DNA from: DASWVC01 sp036401335
Lineage (GTDB): Bacteria > Verrucomicrobiota > Verrucomicrobiia > Chthoniobacterales > JAFAMB01
Length of the DNA: 8,236 nucleotides
Reading direction: 5' to 3'
NCBI GenBank assembly: GCA_036401335.1
Contig: DASWVC010000304.1
Span: 1 to 8,236, forward strand
Shown here: positions 1 through 5,784 of the stretch, piece after piece
How the letters are laid out: each line of letters starts with the position of its first letter
Numbering within the stretch: position 1 is the first letter of the stretch
Translations under genes and position numbers: made by a program
Notes under the pieces: model-generated
The model's database searches: none
What the model saw: the letters and a program-made list of their open reading frames with translations, nothing else
What the model was told of the DNA's origin: nothing

Positions 1-333
1 GTGAAACGCCCCGAACAGCGCGAGGCCGAGGGCGCACACGGCCAGCCAGACGTTCATCACGCAAAGGAGCTTGCGCCGGTCCACCATGTCGGCAAATGCG
101 CCCGCTGGCAAAGTGAACAAAAAAAAGGGCAGTGAAGCAACGGTCGACATCAACGAAAGAAACAGGGTGGAGTTGCTGACGGTGTTCATCACCCAGGTGG
201 CCGCCGTGTCCTGCGCAGCCACGCAGGTCCCGGAGAGAACGCTGGCCAGCCAAAGGCGTCGGTAGACCGGGTTCTTAAGCGCAGTAAACGTGGAGTTGTT
301 TTTGGCCTCTTGTTTTCTGGCGGCGAAGAGCAT
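1..333 (-). CDS. MFS exporter, N-terminal part (runs off the left edge)
   Basis: This is the first 111 codons of a major facilitator superfamily transporter, read from the ATG whose complement lies at 331-333 and still open at base 1. Residues 18-40 carry the juxtamembrane pattern NPVYRRLWLASVLSG, followed by QDTAATWVM, as in MFS_3/EntS-like drug or siderophore exporters. The first helix pair spans about residues 28-78. The loop 78-90 (GAFADMVDRRKLL) is MFS motif A, the cytoplasmic loop between helices 2 and 3. A third helix follows at about 91-110. The start is the first ATG before the conserved region, but no clear SD precedes it, so an upstream start in the same open frame is possible. It diverges from the bufferin-like gene at 625. 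The family is clear; the substrate cannot be told from this fragment. Confidence 0.85.
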   Translation of the reverse strand, partial: MLFAARKQEAKNNSTFTALKNPVYRRLWLASVLSGTCVAAQDTAATWVMNTVSNSTLFLSLMSTVASLPFFLFTLPAGAFADMVDRRKLLCVMNVWLAVCALGLALFGAFH

Positions 334-412
334 GAGGTGAAGGGCGGTGAGAGCGCCGTCTGTAAATCTCGCGGCCGAATAGCGGGAAGGAGCGGGAACG
401 GCAGACGTATGG

Positions 413-613
413 TTATGAGTACAGGGAGTCGATGAGGAAGTCCAGGTTGCTGATCCTCGACAGATCGTACCAGGAGGAGCCGGGTTGTACCCCGTTTATT
501 CCCCAGGGCAGGCTTTCGGGCACGCCGAATGCAAAATTTTCTCGCGGGAATTTTCGGGAAAGCAGACGCTCTAACAACGTAAGCAGCTTCAAACTGCACG
601 AATCAACACCCAA
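413..613 (-). CDS. possible small ORF or gene-tail remnant, function unknown
   Basis: This is a 66-codon minus-strand frame with a TTG start (complement of 611-613) and a TAA stop at 413-415. I do not recognise the product. Its C-terminal half (around VPESLPWGINGVQPGSSWYD and then LSRISNLDFLIDSLYS) has a protein-like composition and uses C- or G-ending codons. It has no SD and a weak start, and an in-frame stop lies just upstream. It also covers the upstream region of the gene at 625, so it could be a shadow or the tail of a lost gene. The rest of 334-624 shows no other coding signal. Confidence 0.2.
   Translation of the reverse strand: MGVDSCSLKLLTLLERLLSRKFPRENFAFGVPESLPWGINGVQPGSSWYDLSRISNLDFLIDSLYS
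535..561. promoter_or_regulatory. two adjacent TTC/GAA dyads upstream of the bufferin-like gene
   Basis: Two short imperfect dyads lie end to end: TTC-N6-GAA within 539-550, then TTTC-GG-GAAA within 552-561. The heptamer AATTTTC also repeats at 535-541 and 549-555, a 14-base period. They sit 64-90 bases before the ATG at 625, a reasonable place for an operator or an alternative-sigma promoter. No known metal-regulator site is matched, so this is only a positional suggestion. Confidence 0.2.
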
Positions 614-624
614 CGAATCGATCC

Positions 625-903
625 ATGATCAAACCATCCAGAACAGTCGTTGCCGGAGCAGCCGTGGCCGGTCTTCTGAGCGGCGCTTTTACCGCCCGAT
701 CGTACGCCGTGAACCGTCCCGCCGGTGCCGGTGTCTCCCTACGGACGTCGGCCGATGACGCCAAAGGCAAGCATGCGTGCAAAGGTCAGAACGGTTGCAA
801 AGGTCAAGGCGGGTGCAAATCCAGTGACAACGGTTGCAAGGCGAAAAACTCCTGCAAGGGCAAGGGAGGTTGCGCGACCGACGGCAGCCAAACACCGGCC
901 TGA
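625..903 (+). CDS. bufferin-type (BufA2-like) secreted Cys-rich metallophore precursor
   Basis: A 92-residue protein. Residues 1-28 form a Sec-type signal peptide: K3 and R6, a hydrophobic stretch at 8-22, and a likely cleavage after SYA at 26-28. The mature part holds six cysteines (C52, C58, C64, C71, C77, C83) in two near-identical modules: CKGQNGCKGQGGC at 52-64 and CKAKNSCKGKGGC at 71-83. This CKGxNxCKGxGGC pattern is what I know from BufA2-family periplasmic bufferins, ribosomal peptides whose cysteines are modified by DUF692 enzymes and which bind copper or other metals. The ATG is the first codon of the signal peptide, although no SD precedes it. A DoxX gene follows, as in buf/hvf operons, but no BufB or BufC gene lies between them. 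The alternative is an unmodified Cys-rich metal-binding or structural peptide. The family call rests on motif and context, not on a search. Confidence 0.75.
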   Translation: MIKPSRTVVAGAAVAGLLSGAFTARSYAVNRPAGAGVSLRTSADDAKGKHACKGQNGCKGQGGCKSSDNGCKAKNSCKGKGGCATDGSQTPA

Positions 904-916
904 ACGCGATGGGCCG

Positions 917-936
917 CCTGTGCATCGCTGCACGGG
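917..936 (+). terminator. stem-loop just after the bufferin-like gene
   Basis: CCTGTGCA (917-924) pairs with TGCACGGG (929-936) around a TCGC tetraloop. That gives eight pairs, one of them G-U, starting 14 bases after the stop codon. No T-run follows, so it is not a standard intrinsic terminator. In this position it could stabilise the short mRNA or limit read-through into the DoxX gene 236 bases on. That role is inferred. Confidence 0.3.
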
Positions 937-1171
937 GAGAGCACGTCCGCGACGACTTGAAACGCCACCCGTCGGACATCACGGAACGTGGTTTCTTCGT
1001 CGGGCCCCCGAAAAAGCTGAAGGCGGTTCTCAGCCTGACGTTACCTATACTCACGCCTCCTCGCAGAAATACGGCTTTGATTGGTACGACTGACCTAACC
1101 AGGATCAACGTGTCGAACAGCCTCCCAGGGTTTTTGCCGGTCGGCTTTCACCCTTTCCTAATCCAACTGCC

Positions 1172-1687
1172 ATGATTCGAACAACCCGCCCTTTGAGCGG
1201 TCTCTACCAGTCGTTCACAAGCGCGGCTGACCTGTTGCAATCGCCGTTGTTGTGCCTGCTTCGCATTTATTTTTTCTGGTCGCTGTTTCTGGCTGGAAAA
1301 GGGAAGCTGCTAAATATCGCCAAGGTTTCGGAGTTCTTCGCCAGCCTGCACATACCCTACCCGTTGTTCAACGCCTACTTAAACGGCTCCTTGGAATGTT
1401 TCGGCAGCCTTCTTTTAATCGTTGGGTTCGGATCCCGCCTGATTGCGCTTCCGATCGTGGTCACCATGATCGTCGCCTACGTGACGGCCGATTTTCCAGC
1501 GGTGGCAGGGATGTTGTCCGATCCCGATCCGTTTGTGAAAGCCGACCCGTTCCCGTATTTGCTGGCTGCGCTTGTGATCCTGGCGTTTGGACCCGGAAAA
1601 TTTTCGGTAGACGCACTCCTGGAATGGAAGCTCAACCGGAGGCTTACTTCAACGGGCAGCCGGCGACCCGCCGTGGTGCCGTCATGA
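1172..1687 (+). CDS. DoxX-family membrane protein
   Basis: A 171-residue inner-membrane protein with four hydrophobic segments at about 26-42, 65-86, 88-106 and 127-142. The DoxX core is visible: LRIYFFWSLFLAGKGKL at 30-46, FFASLHIPYPLFNAYL at 55-70, then SLECFGSLLLIVGFGSRL. The protein ends in the usual PYLLAALVILAFGPGKFSVD-type last helix followed by a basic tail (LEWKLNRR). DoxX proteins are small quinone-linked or redox-associated membrane proteins. They appear as the D component next to bufferin-type precursors (HvfD/BufD), which fits its place 268 bases after the Cys-rich gene. Length is normal for the family and no defect is visible. The ATG at 1172 is the first in frame. Its stop overlaps an ATG at 1684. 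Family membership is firm; the metallophore role is inferred from context. Confidence 0.85.
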   Translation: MIRTTRPLSGLYQSFTSAADLLQSPLLCLLRIYFFWSLFLAGKGKLLNIAKVSEFFASLHIPYPLFNAYLNGSLECFGSLLLIVGFGSRLIALPIVVTMIVAYVTADFPAVAGMLSDPDPFVKADPFPYLLAALVILAFGPGKFSVDALLEWKLNRRLTSTGSRRPAVVPS

Positions 1688-1857
1688 GGGATGCGGAGAT
1701 TGCCGCCTGGGGCGGCCCCGTGGGAGTAGTGCTGGATACCTGGTTGCTCGACGCCGCCGAAACATGCCTGTGCGTCTCAGCCGTCGCCGGTCGGGGAGGG
1801 ACCGCCGACCCTGCCCTACGCCGCATGCGGACAAGCAATCCCACCCGCCCGGTTTAG
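1684..1857 (+). CDS. possible translationally coupled 57-residue ORF, unknown
   Basis: The ATG at 1684 overlaps the DoxX stop as ATGA, the classic arrangement for translational coupling, and the frame runs 57 codons to TAG at 1855-1857. The product begins MRDAEIAAWGGPVGVVLDTW, contains two cysteines close together (CLC) and ends in a basic stretch (LRRMRTSNPTRPV). I recognise no domain, signal peptide or membrane helix. The same frame is open far upstream inside doxX, so the overlap may be chance. The rest of the gap to 1901 holds no other supportable gene. Confidence 0.22.
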   Translation: MRDAEIAAWGGPVGVVLDTWLLDAAETCLCVSAVAGRGGTADPALRRMRTSNPTRPV

Positions 1858-1901
1858 CGCATTTCGGGATGAACTTTTACGAACGGTTGGAACAATGAGC
1901 C

Positions 1902-2690
1902 ATGATTGTTAAGACCGAGAGGGTGCAGCCCGAGAGCCGGGCCGATCACCTCCGCCGGGCAAGGTTCGGGTGGATGCGTCCGTTTCTGGTCACGGAATGG
2001 ATGTTCGAATGGCTGGTGTACTGGCTGAGCGGCTGGGCTTTCCTTGAGCTTCTTGAATACCTCGGCACCTTTTCCTTACTGGTGGCCGTCATTGTTTATT
2101 TCGCCGACGGTAATAACCGGGCCAAACAACGGCATTACCAGGCGTGGCAAGTGATCAATACCGCCCAGGGAAAGGGTGGCAGCGGCGGCCGGGTGGATGC
2201 CCTTGAAGAGTTGCTGGCCGACCATGTCTCCCTTGTGGGCGTGGACCTCGGGGAAGCCTTTCTTCAAGGTGTTCAGCTGGACGGCGCGGAACTGTCGAGG
2301 TGCGACCTTCACGCGGCCGACGTGAGGCGAAGCAGCTTTCGTAGGGCCAAGCTGGATTTTGCAAATATGCAGTCGGCGAACTTCCGCGGGGGTTCGTTCG
2401 GGCGGGCGGATCTGAGCAACGCAAACCTCCAGGACACGGATCTGAACGGCGCCGACCTGCGCGAAACGGATTGGAGTGAGGCCGACCTGAGCAAGGCCGA
2501 CCTGCGCGGAGCGGACCTGGACAAGGTCAGGTGGCAGGATGCTTCCGGGGTCCGCCAAGCCAATATCCTAGGGGTTAAACACCCGCCCCCGGGTTTCGTG
2601 GAGTGGGCCCTGAAAAATGGCGCGGTTTCCATCGAGTCCGATGCAGAATGGACGGCTGCAATCCAGGCAGACGATCAAAAGGGTAAGTGA
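1902..2690 (+). CDS. membrane-anchored pentapeptide-repeat protein
   Basis: A 262-residue protein in three parts. Residues 1-34 are a basic, Arg-rich N-terminus, followed by one or two hydrophobic segments at about 35-67 that probably anchor it in the membrane. A linker at 71-110 contains YQAWQVIN and a Gly-rich turn (GKGGSGGR). From about 114 to 213 come 20 consecutive pentapeptides with the central residue in strict phase at 116, 121, 126 and so on to 211. It is mostly Leu, with Phe, Met, Val and Trp substitutions and Ala/Asp-rich flanks (SEADLSKADLRGADL). Twenty units predict a right-handed beta-helix of about five coils. A non-repeat tail (214-262) includes KHPPPGFVEWAL. Pentapeptide domains mediate protein contacts, and some protect gyrase by mimicking DNA, but this one is membrane-linked and its role is unknown. 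No frameshift or truncation is seen. It follows the DoxX region on the same strand and precedes an IS remnant. Confidence 0.88.
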   Translation: MIVKTERVQPESRADHLRRARFGWMRPFLVTEWMFEWLVYWLSGWAFLELLEYLGTFSLLVAVIVYFADGNNRAKQRHYQAWQVINTAQGKGGSGGRVDALEELLADHVSLVGVDLGEAFLQGVQLDGAELSRCDLHAADVRRSSFRRAKLDFANMQSANFRGGSFGRADLSNANLQDTDLNGADLRETDWSEADLSKADLRGADLDKVRWQDASGVRQANILGVKHPPPGFVEWALKNGAVSIESDAEWTAAIQADDQKGK

Positions 2691-2713
2691 ACGGGCGCTC
2701 GCATTAGGTGAGA

Positions 2714-3246
2714 GTGGGTCTCCCTTAGGGTTCCTGGCCACTTTTGGTGAAAGGGCCCGACGTGCGCGGTATTGCGGGTTGTGCAGGCTGACCTGCCCTG
2801 GGGCAGTTGGTCGGTGCGCTTGGCCTTAGGCGTGCGCAAGCTCTTTTGCGATAACCCCGGTTGCGAGCAGCGCTTCTTGACGGAGTGGCCGCCGGATCTG
2901 GTTGCTCCCTGGGCGCGTAAGACGACGCGCCTCTGCCGATGGCTTACGACGATTGCCGCAGCGCTGGGCGGGGCGGCCGGCTCTCATCCACGATGGGCAT
3001 GCCGGCCGCTCGCAATACCGTGTTGCGCCTGATCCGGTTCCGCGCCCCTGCCGTCCAGTCCGACCCCTGCGGTGCTTGGGGTTGACGACTTGGCCTGTCG
3101 TAAACGCCATACTTACAGCAGCGTGCTGGTGGACTTGGAACAACGCCGGCCGGTCACGCTCTTGGCGGACCGCGAGGCTGACACGCTGGCGCGGTGGCTG
3201 CGCGAGCATCCGGGCGTGGAAGTCGTGGCACTTGATCGCCGGTCGT
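2714..3246 (+). mobile_element. truncated ISL3-family insertion sequence remnant
   Basis: The stretch carries the N-terminal half of an ISL3-type transposase, but no second end and no complete gene. A left end near 2716 (GGGTCTCCC) resembles the GG(G/C)TCT-type termini of this family, but without a matching right repeat this boundary is only a guess. Transposase-like reading stops abruptly near 3243, and the next bases belong to unrelated sequence. It is immobile as it stands. Confidence 0.6.
2751..3246 (+). pseudogene. ISL3 (IS204/IS1001/IS1165-type) transposase fragment, frameshifted
   Basis: The fragment reads in three pieces. Codons from 2751 give VVQADLPWGSWSVRL, then VRKLFCDNPGCEQRFLTEWP with the Cys pair of the family's zinc-binding segment, then VAPWARKTTRL up to ALGGAAG. 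Near 2978-2992 the homology moves to another frame and continues as MGMPAARNTVLRLIR. Near 3030-3040 it returns to the first frame as PTPAVLGVDDLACRKRHTY, then LVDLEQRRPVTLLADREADTL and LREHPGVEVVALDR. GVDD carries the first catalytic Asp of the DDE domain; the rest of that domain is missing. The two shifts compensate each other but the middle frame contains stops, so no functional transposase can be made. Full-length relatives are about 400-550 residues; about 165 remain. The N-terminal zinc-ribbon cysteines are also lost or unreadable. Confidence 0.82.
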
Positions 3247-3300
3247 TTTTAGGTTTCGTGCCTGAGGTAGTTTGTTTATCCTGCCTTGTGCCAAAAATCC

Positions 3301-3326
3301 CGGCAAGTTATCTGACGTGCTTGCCG
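3301..3326. promoter_or_regulatory. 7-bp inverted repeat upstream of the SDR/AraC remnant
   Basis: CGGCAAG (3301-3307) and CTTGCCG (3320-3326) form a perfect 7-bp inverted repeat with a 12-base spacer, ending 58 bases before the ATG at 3385. A dyad of this spacing could be an operator or an mRNA hairpin. On the minus strand it is followed by a run of five T bases within 3294-3300, so it might instead terminate leftward transcription. It may be a surviving control element of the broken gene downstream. Confidence 0.3.
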
Positions 3327-3384
3327 CTAAACTGGCTATTCCCCCAGCCTAAAACCCAAAGGATTGAACTCCGGAGGTAAAACC

Positions 3385-3545
3385 ATGTCATTACCGAACC
3401 TGTTTGACCTGAGCGGGCACGTGGCGGTCTGCCCGTTCGGCAACTCCGCAAAGTGGAAGACCACGTGCGCGGCCTGCTTGCGGCAGACATTTTCGTCGAG
3501 GCCCTGGCCGAGCTGGTGGACTTGAGTCCCTTCCACATTGCCCGC
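3385..3545 (+). pseudogene. chimeric remnant: SDR N-terminus joined to an AraC HTH fragment
   Basis: A strong SD (CCGGAGGT, 3371-3378) sits six bases before the ATG at 3385. The first 15 codons, MSLPNLFDLSGHVAV, are the start of a short-chain dehydrogenase, just before the expected Rossmann VTGGxxGIG. That motif never comes. From about 3423, one frame over, the reading becomes GGLPVRQLRKVEDHVRGLL and then VEALAELVDLSPFHIART (to about 3542). This is the lead-in and first helix-turn-helix of an AraC-family regulator, without its second HTH. In the SDR frame translation would end at a TGA after 46 codons. Two genes have therefore been fused by a deletion, and neither can be functional. SDR and AraC genes are common neighbours of the type of cupin that follows, so these may be relics of its operon. 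That link is inferred. Confidence 0.7.
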
Positions 3546-3592
3546 ACGATCGGGCGAGAAGCGCAGCGCGTGATGCGCGATGCTCGTCGCGA

Positions 3593-3619
3593 AGGAGGTA
3601 TTGAGAAACGTTCCCTCCT
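3593..3619 (+). promoter_or_regulatory. AGGAGG/CCTCCT hairpin before the cupin gene
   Basis: AGGAGG at 3593-3598 is complementary to CCTCCT at 3614-3619, with a 15-base loop. The AGGAGG is a perfect ribosome-binding sequence with no good start codon at normal distance, and it would be masked by the stem. The hairpin ends 18 bases before the cupin's own weaker SD. Function unproven. Confidence 0.25.
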
Positions 3620-3651
3620 AGACCACTGCGCATCGACAAGAAGGTTCAGCC

Positions 3652-4047
3652 ATGGATATCAAAAGAATTGGTTCACAACCCTCCAGCAAAGGACCGGCCG
3701 ACTGGTTTACCGGCACGGTACGCATCGATCCCTTGTTCCAAGCAAACGCTCCGGCACGTGCGTCCGGCGCCAGCGTGACCTTCGAGCCGGGTGCTCGCAC
3801 CGCTTGGCACACCCATCCGTTGGGCCAGACCCTGGTGGTCACCGCCGGTTGCGGTTGGGCGCAACGCGAGGGTGGTCCGATCGAGGAAATCCATCCTGGC
3901 GATGTCATCTGGTTTTCGCCGGGCGAGAAACACTGGCACGGCGCCTCAGCGACCACGGCCGTGACGCACCTCGCCCTTCAGGAAGCGCTCGACGGCAAGG
4001 TCGTCGACTGGATGGAGAAGGTCAGTGACGAACAATACCGACGGTAA
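3652..4047 (+). CDS. manganese-type cupin, (R)-mandelonitrile lyase-like (GtHNL family)
   Basis: A 131-residue single-domain cupin, cytoplasmic with no signal peptide. It matches the small bacterial cupin hydroxynitrile lyases typified by GtHNL of Granulicella tundricola, which cleave or form (R)-mandelonitrile using bound Mn. The metal ligands known for GtHNL fall at the same numbers here: H53, H55 (within WHTHPLGQT), Q59 and H94 (within PGEKHWHG). The active-site neighbours A40, V42, H106 and Q110 also match, and the length is the same. The ATG at 3652 is preceded by AAGAAGG (3638-3644) at a 7-base distance. Many relatives are annotated only as cupins and their physiological substrate is unknown; cyanogenesis is not implied. 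Upstream lie fragments of an SDR and an AraC regulator, and an antiporter follows after 69 bases. Family assignment is strong; the native reaction is uncertain. Confidence 0.87.
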   Translation: MDIKRIGSQPSSKGPADWFTGTVRIDPLFQANAPARASGASVTFEPGARTAWHTHPLGQTLVVTAGCGWAQREGGPIEEIHPGDVIWFSPGEKHWHGASATTAVTHLALQEALDGKVVDWMEKVSDEQYRR

Positions 4048-4116
4048 TCCAGGGGCTCTGTAAGATTGGCGGCTTATGACCCGCGCCGGTGCTTTGCGTC
4101 GCTCACATTGCGGCCG

Positions 4117-5667
4117 ATGAAAGGTCTCGAACAACTTCTCGGTCTCTTCGTCGCGGCAGTCATTCTCGCTGCGGTCGCGCGGCGCGTGGGAGCACCTTAC
4201 CCGGTGTTCCTCGCGCTCGGCGGTGCGCTGCTCGCGTTTGTCCCGGGGGCGCCTTCGTTCACCGTTCCTCCCGAGCTGGCGCTGGCGCTCTTTGTTGCAC
4301 CGGTGCTCCTGGATGCGGCTTACGACGCGTCCCTCAGGGACCTCAGGGATAATTGGGCGCCGGTTGCCGGTCTGGTCGTATTTGCGGTGGGACTTACGAC
4401 CGCCGCAGTCGCCCTCGTCGCGCACACGCTCATCCCCACGATGCCATGGGCGGCGGCGATTGCGCTCGGTGCGATCGTCGCTCCCCCCGACGCGGTCGCG
4501 GCGACGGCCGTGCTTCGGCCTTTGCGCCCGCCGCATCGGCTCCTGACCATTCTCGAAGGTGAAAGCTTGTTGAATGACGCCAGCGCGCTCCTGATCTACC
4601 GCGTCGCAGTTGGAGCGGTGGCGGTTCACGGCTTCTCCGTCGCGGGAATTGCGCCGGTGTTCCTCCTCGCGATAGCCGGCAGCGCGGTCGCAGGCTTGGC
4701 GTTGGCGTGGCTCGTCGTCCGGTTGATGGAACGCGTGCACCACATCCCAACCTCGATCATTCTTCAGTTCGTCACGACGCTCGGTGTGTGGCTGCTGGCC
4801 GAGCACGTCGGCCTTTCAGGCGTGCTGACAACGGTCTGCTACGCCATTACACTCGCACGGACAGCCCCGGAGCGAATGCCCGCGCGAATGCGCATACCCT
4901 CCTATGCCGTGTGGGAGACAGCAGTATTCGCACTGAACATCCTCGCGTTCATTTTCATCGGCCTGCAGGTACGCCCCATCTTCGAGAGTCTTGCAATGGC
5001 CGACCGCGGACGATGCCTCGCCGTCGCGGTCGCGGTCTTGGTGACAGTGATCGTCGTGCGCCTCGCCTGGCAGATGTCTTTTAACGCGATCGTCCGGTGG
5101 TGGCACCGCCGGTCCGGATTCAGCCCACCCCGACCGATGCTGCGACCGACCGCCGGAAGCGGCTTGGTGATTTCGTGGGCAGGCATGCGCGGCATCGTCA
5201 CGCTCGCGGCGGCCCTGGCGCTGCCGCTGGAGTTTCCGCAGCGCGACCTGATCGTGCTGATCGCGTTTTCCGTCGTCCTCGGCACGCTGATGATCCACGG
5301 GCTGACGCTAAAGCTGCTCCTGCGCAGGCTCGCTTTGCACGACGATGATCCCGTCGGCCGTGAACTGAGCGCCGCGCGAGAAGGGGCGTTGCGTGCAGGG
5401 TTGGCGAGCTTCGCGCATGACCGATCGACGGTCGCGGAGGTTGTCCGACAGGCGTTTACCGCACGCCTGTCTCACGAACAAGGGAATGCCGGTGCAGGTG
5501 ACGGTGCCCGCTCCGCACACAGCGAAATTCATCGCGGAGCCCTCAACGCGGCCCGACAGGCTGTGCACGCCATGCGTGCCAACGACCAGATCGGCGATGA
5601 CGCGTTTCATCGGATGGAAGAGGAATTGGATTGGCTTGAGATGGCGGGCCGGAATGAGCGCGAGTGA
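4117..5667 (+). CDS. CPA1 (NhaP-type) Na+/H+ antiporter
   Basis: A 516-residue inner-membrane cation/proton antiporter. Numbered from the ATG at 4117, about a dozen hydrophobic helices fill residues 5-400. Ion-site motifs are present: VAPPDAVAAT with D125, then LEGESLLNDASALL with E149, N153 and D154 (the CPA1 ND pair), and SWAGMRGIVTLA with R358 in the conserved GMRG loop. D125, E149, N153 and D154 keep the spacing of the family's ion-binding and neighbouring residues. A hydrophilic tail of about 115 residues follows (from about 402), rich in Arg, Glu and His and probably cytosolic. The frame is also open from a TTG at 4066, but its extra 17 residues look non-conserved and the hydrophobic region begins right after the ATG. 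It follows the cupin on the same strand and could be cotranscribed. Cation specificity cannot be told. Confidence 0.9.
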   Translation: MKGLEQLLGLFVAAVILAAVARRVGAPYPVFLALGGALLAFVPGAPSFTVPPELALALFVAPVLLDAAYDASLRDLRDNWAPVAGLVVFAVGLTTAAVALVAHTLIPTMPWAAAIALGAIVAPPDAVAATAVLRPLRPPHRLLTILEGESLLNDASALLIYRVAVGAVAVHGFSVAGIAPVFLLAIAGSAVAGLALAWLVVRLMERVHHIPTSIILQFVTTLGVWLLAEHVGLSGVLTTVCYAITLARTAPERMPARMRIPSYAVWETAVFALNILAFIFIGLQVRPIFESLAMADRGRCLAVAVAVLVTVIVVRLAWQMSFNAIVRWWHRRSGFSPPRPMLRPTAGSGLVISWAGMRGIVTLAAALALPLEFPQRDLIVLIAFSVVLGTLMIHGLTLKLLLRRLALHDDDPVGRELSAAREGALRAGLASFAHDRSTVAEVVRQAFTARLSHEQGNAGAGDGARSAHSEIHRGALNAARQAVHAMRANDQIGDDAFHRMEEELDWLEMAGRNERE

Positions 5668-5697
5668 CCTGGTTGCGTGGATGGCGTCAGCGTAAAT

Positions 5698-5753
5698 TTC
5701 GAGAGGCACTCGAATCACCAGCGCCGGGGATCGTTTTTAACGCCCAACCCCGG
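5698..5753 (+). terminator. two hairpins after the antiporter gene
   Basis: TTCGAG (5698-5703) pairs with CTCGAA (5709-5714) over a 5-base loop. CCGGGG (5724-5729) pairs with CCCCGG (5748-5753), with an inner CGTT/AACG stem at 5732-5742. They begin 30 bases after the antiporter stop and look like the end of that transcript, although no T-run follows. Confidence 0.35.
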
Positions 5754-5784
5754 TGGCCCATAACCGCTGCAATGGGAAGTTTTG

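Noticed and set aside
904..1171. Searched for a degraded DUF692 (BufB) gene between the precursor and doxX
   Set aside because: No frame shows DUF692 motifs. The gap is under a third of the needed length.
1252..1857. 201-codon plus-strand frame overlapping doxX
   Set aside because: The DoxX frame has the conserved motifs. Only the portion after 1684 is worth keeping, as a coupled small ORF.
1764..1900. 44-codon ORF (MPVRLSRRRSGRD...) ending just before the pentapeptide gene
   Set aside because: It is Arg-rich, has no SD or recognisable motif, and overlaps another weak candidate.
3453..4028. 191-codon plus-strand frame running from the AraC fragment into the cupin
   Set aside because: Only 3453-3545 has AraC similarity. 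The rest is an out-of-frame reading of the cupin gene.
3946..4806. 286-codon minus-strand frame across the cupin end and the antiporter
   Set aside because: It is antisense to two well-supported genes, and its product is a low-complexity Arg/Glu/Asp-rich sequence typical of a shadow in GC-rich DNA.
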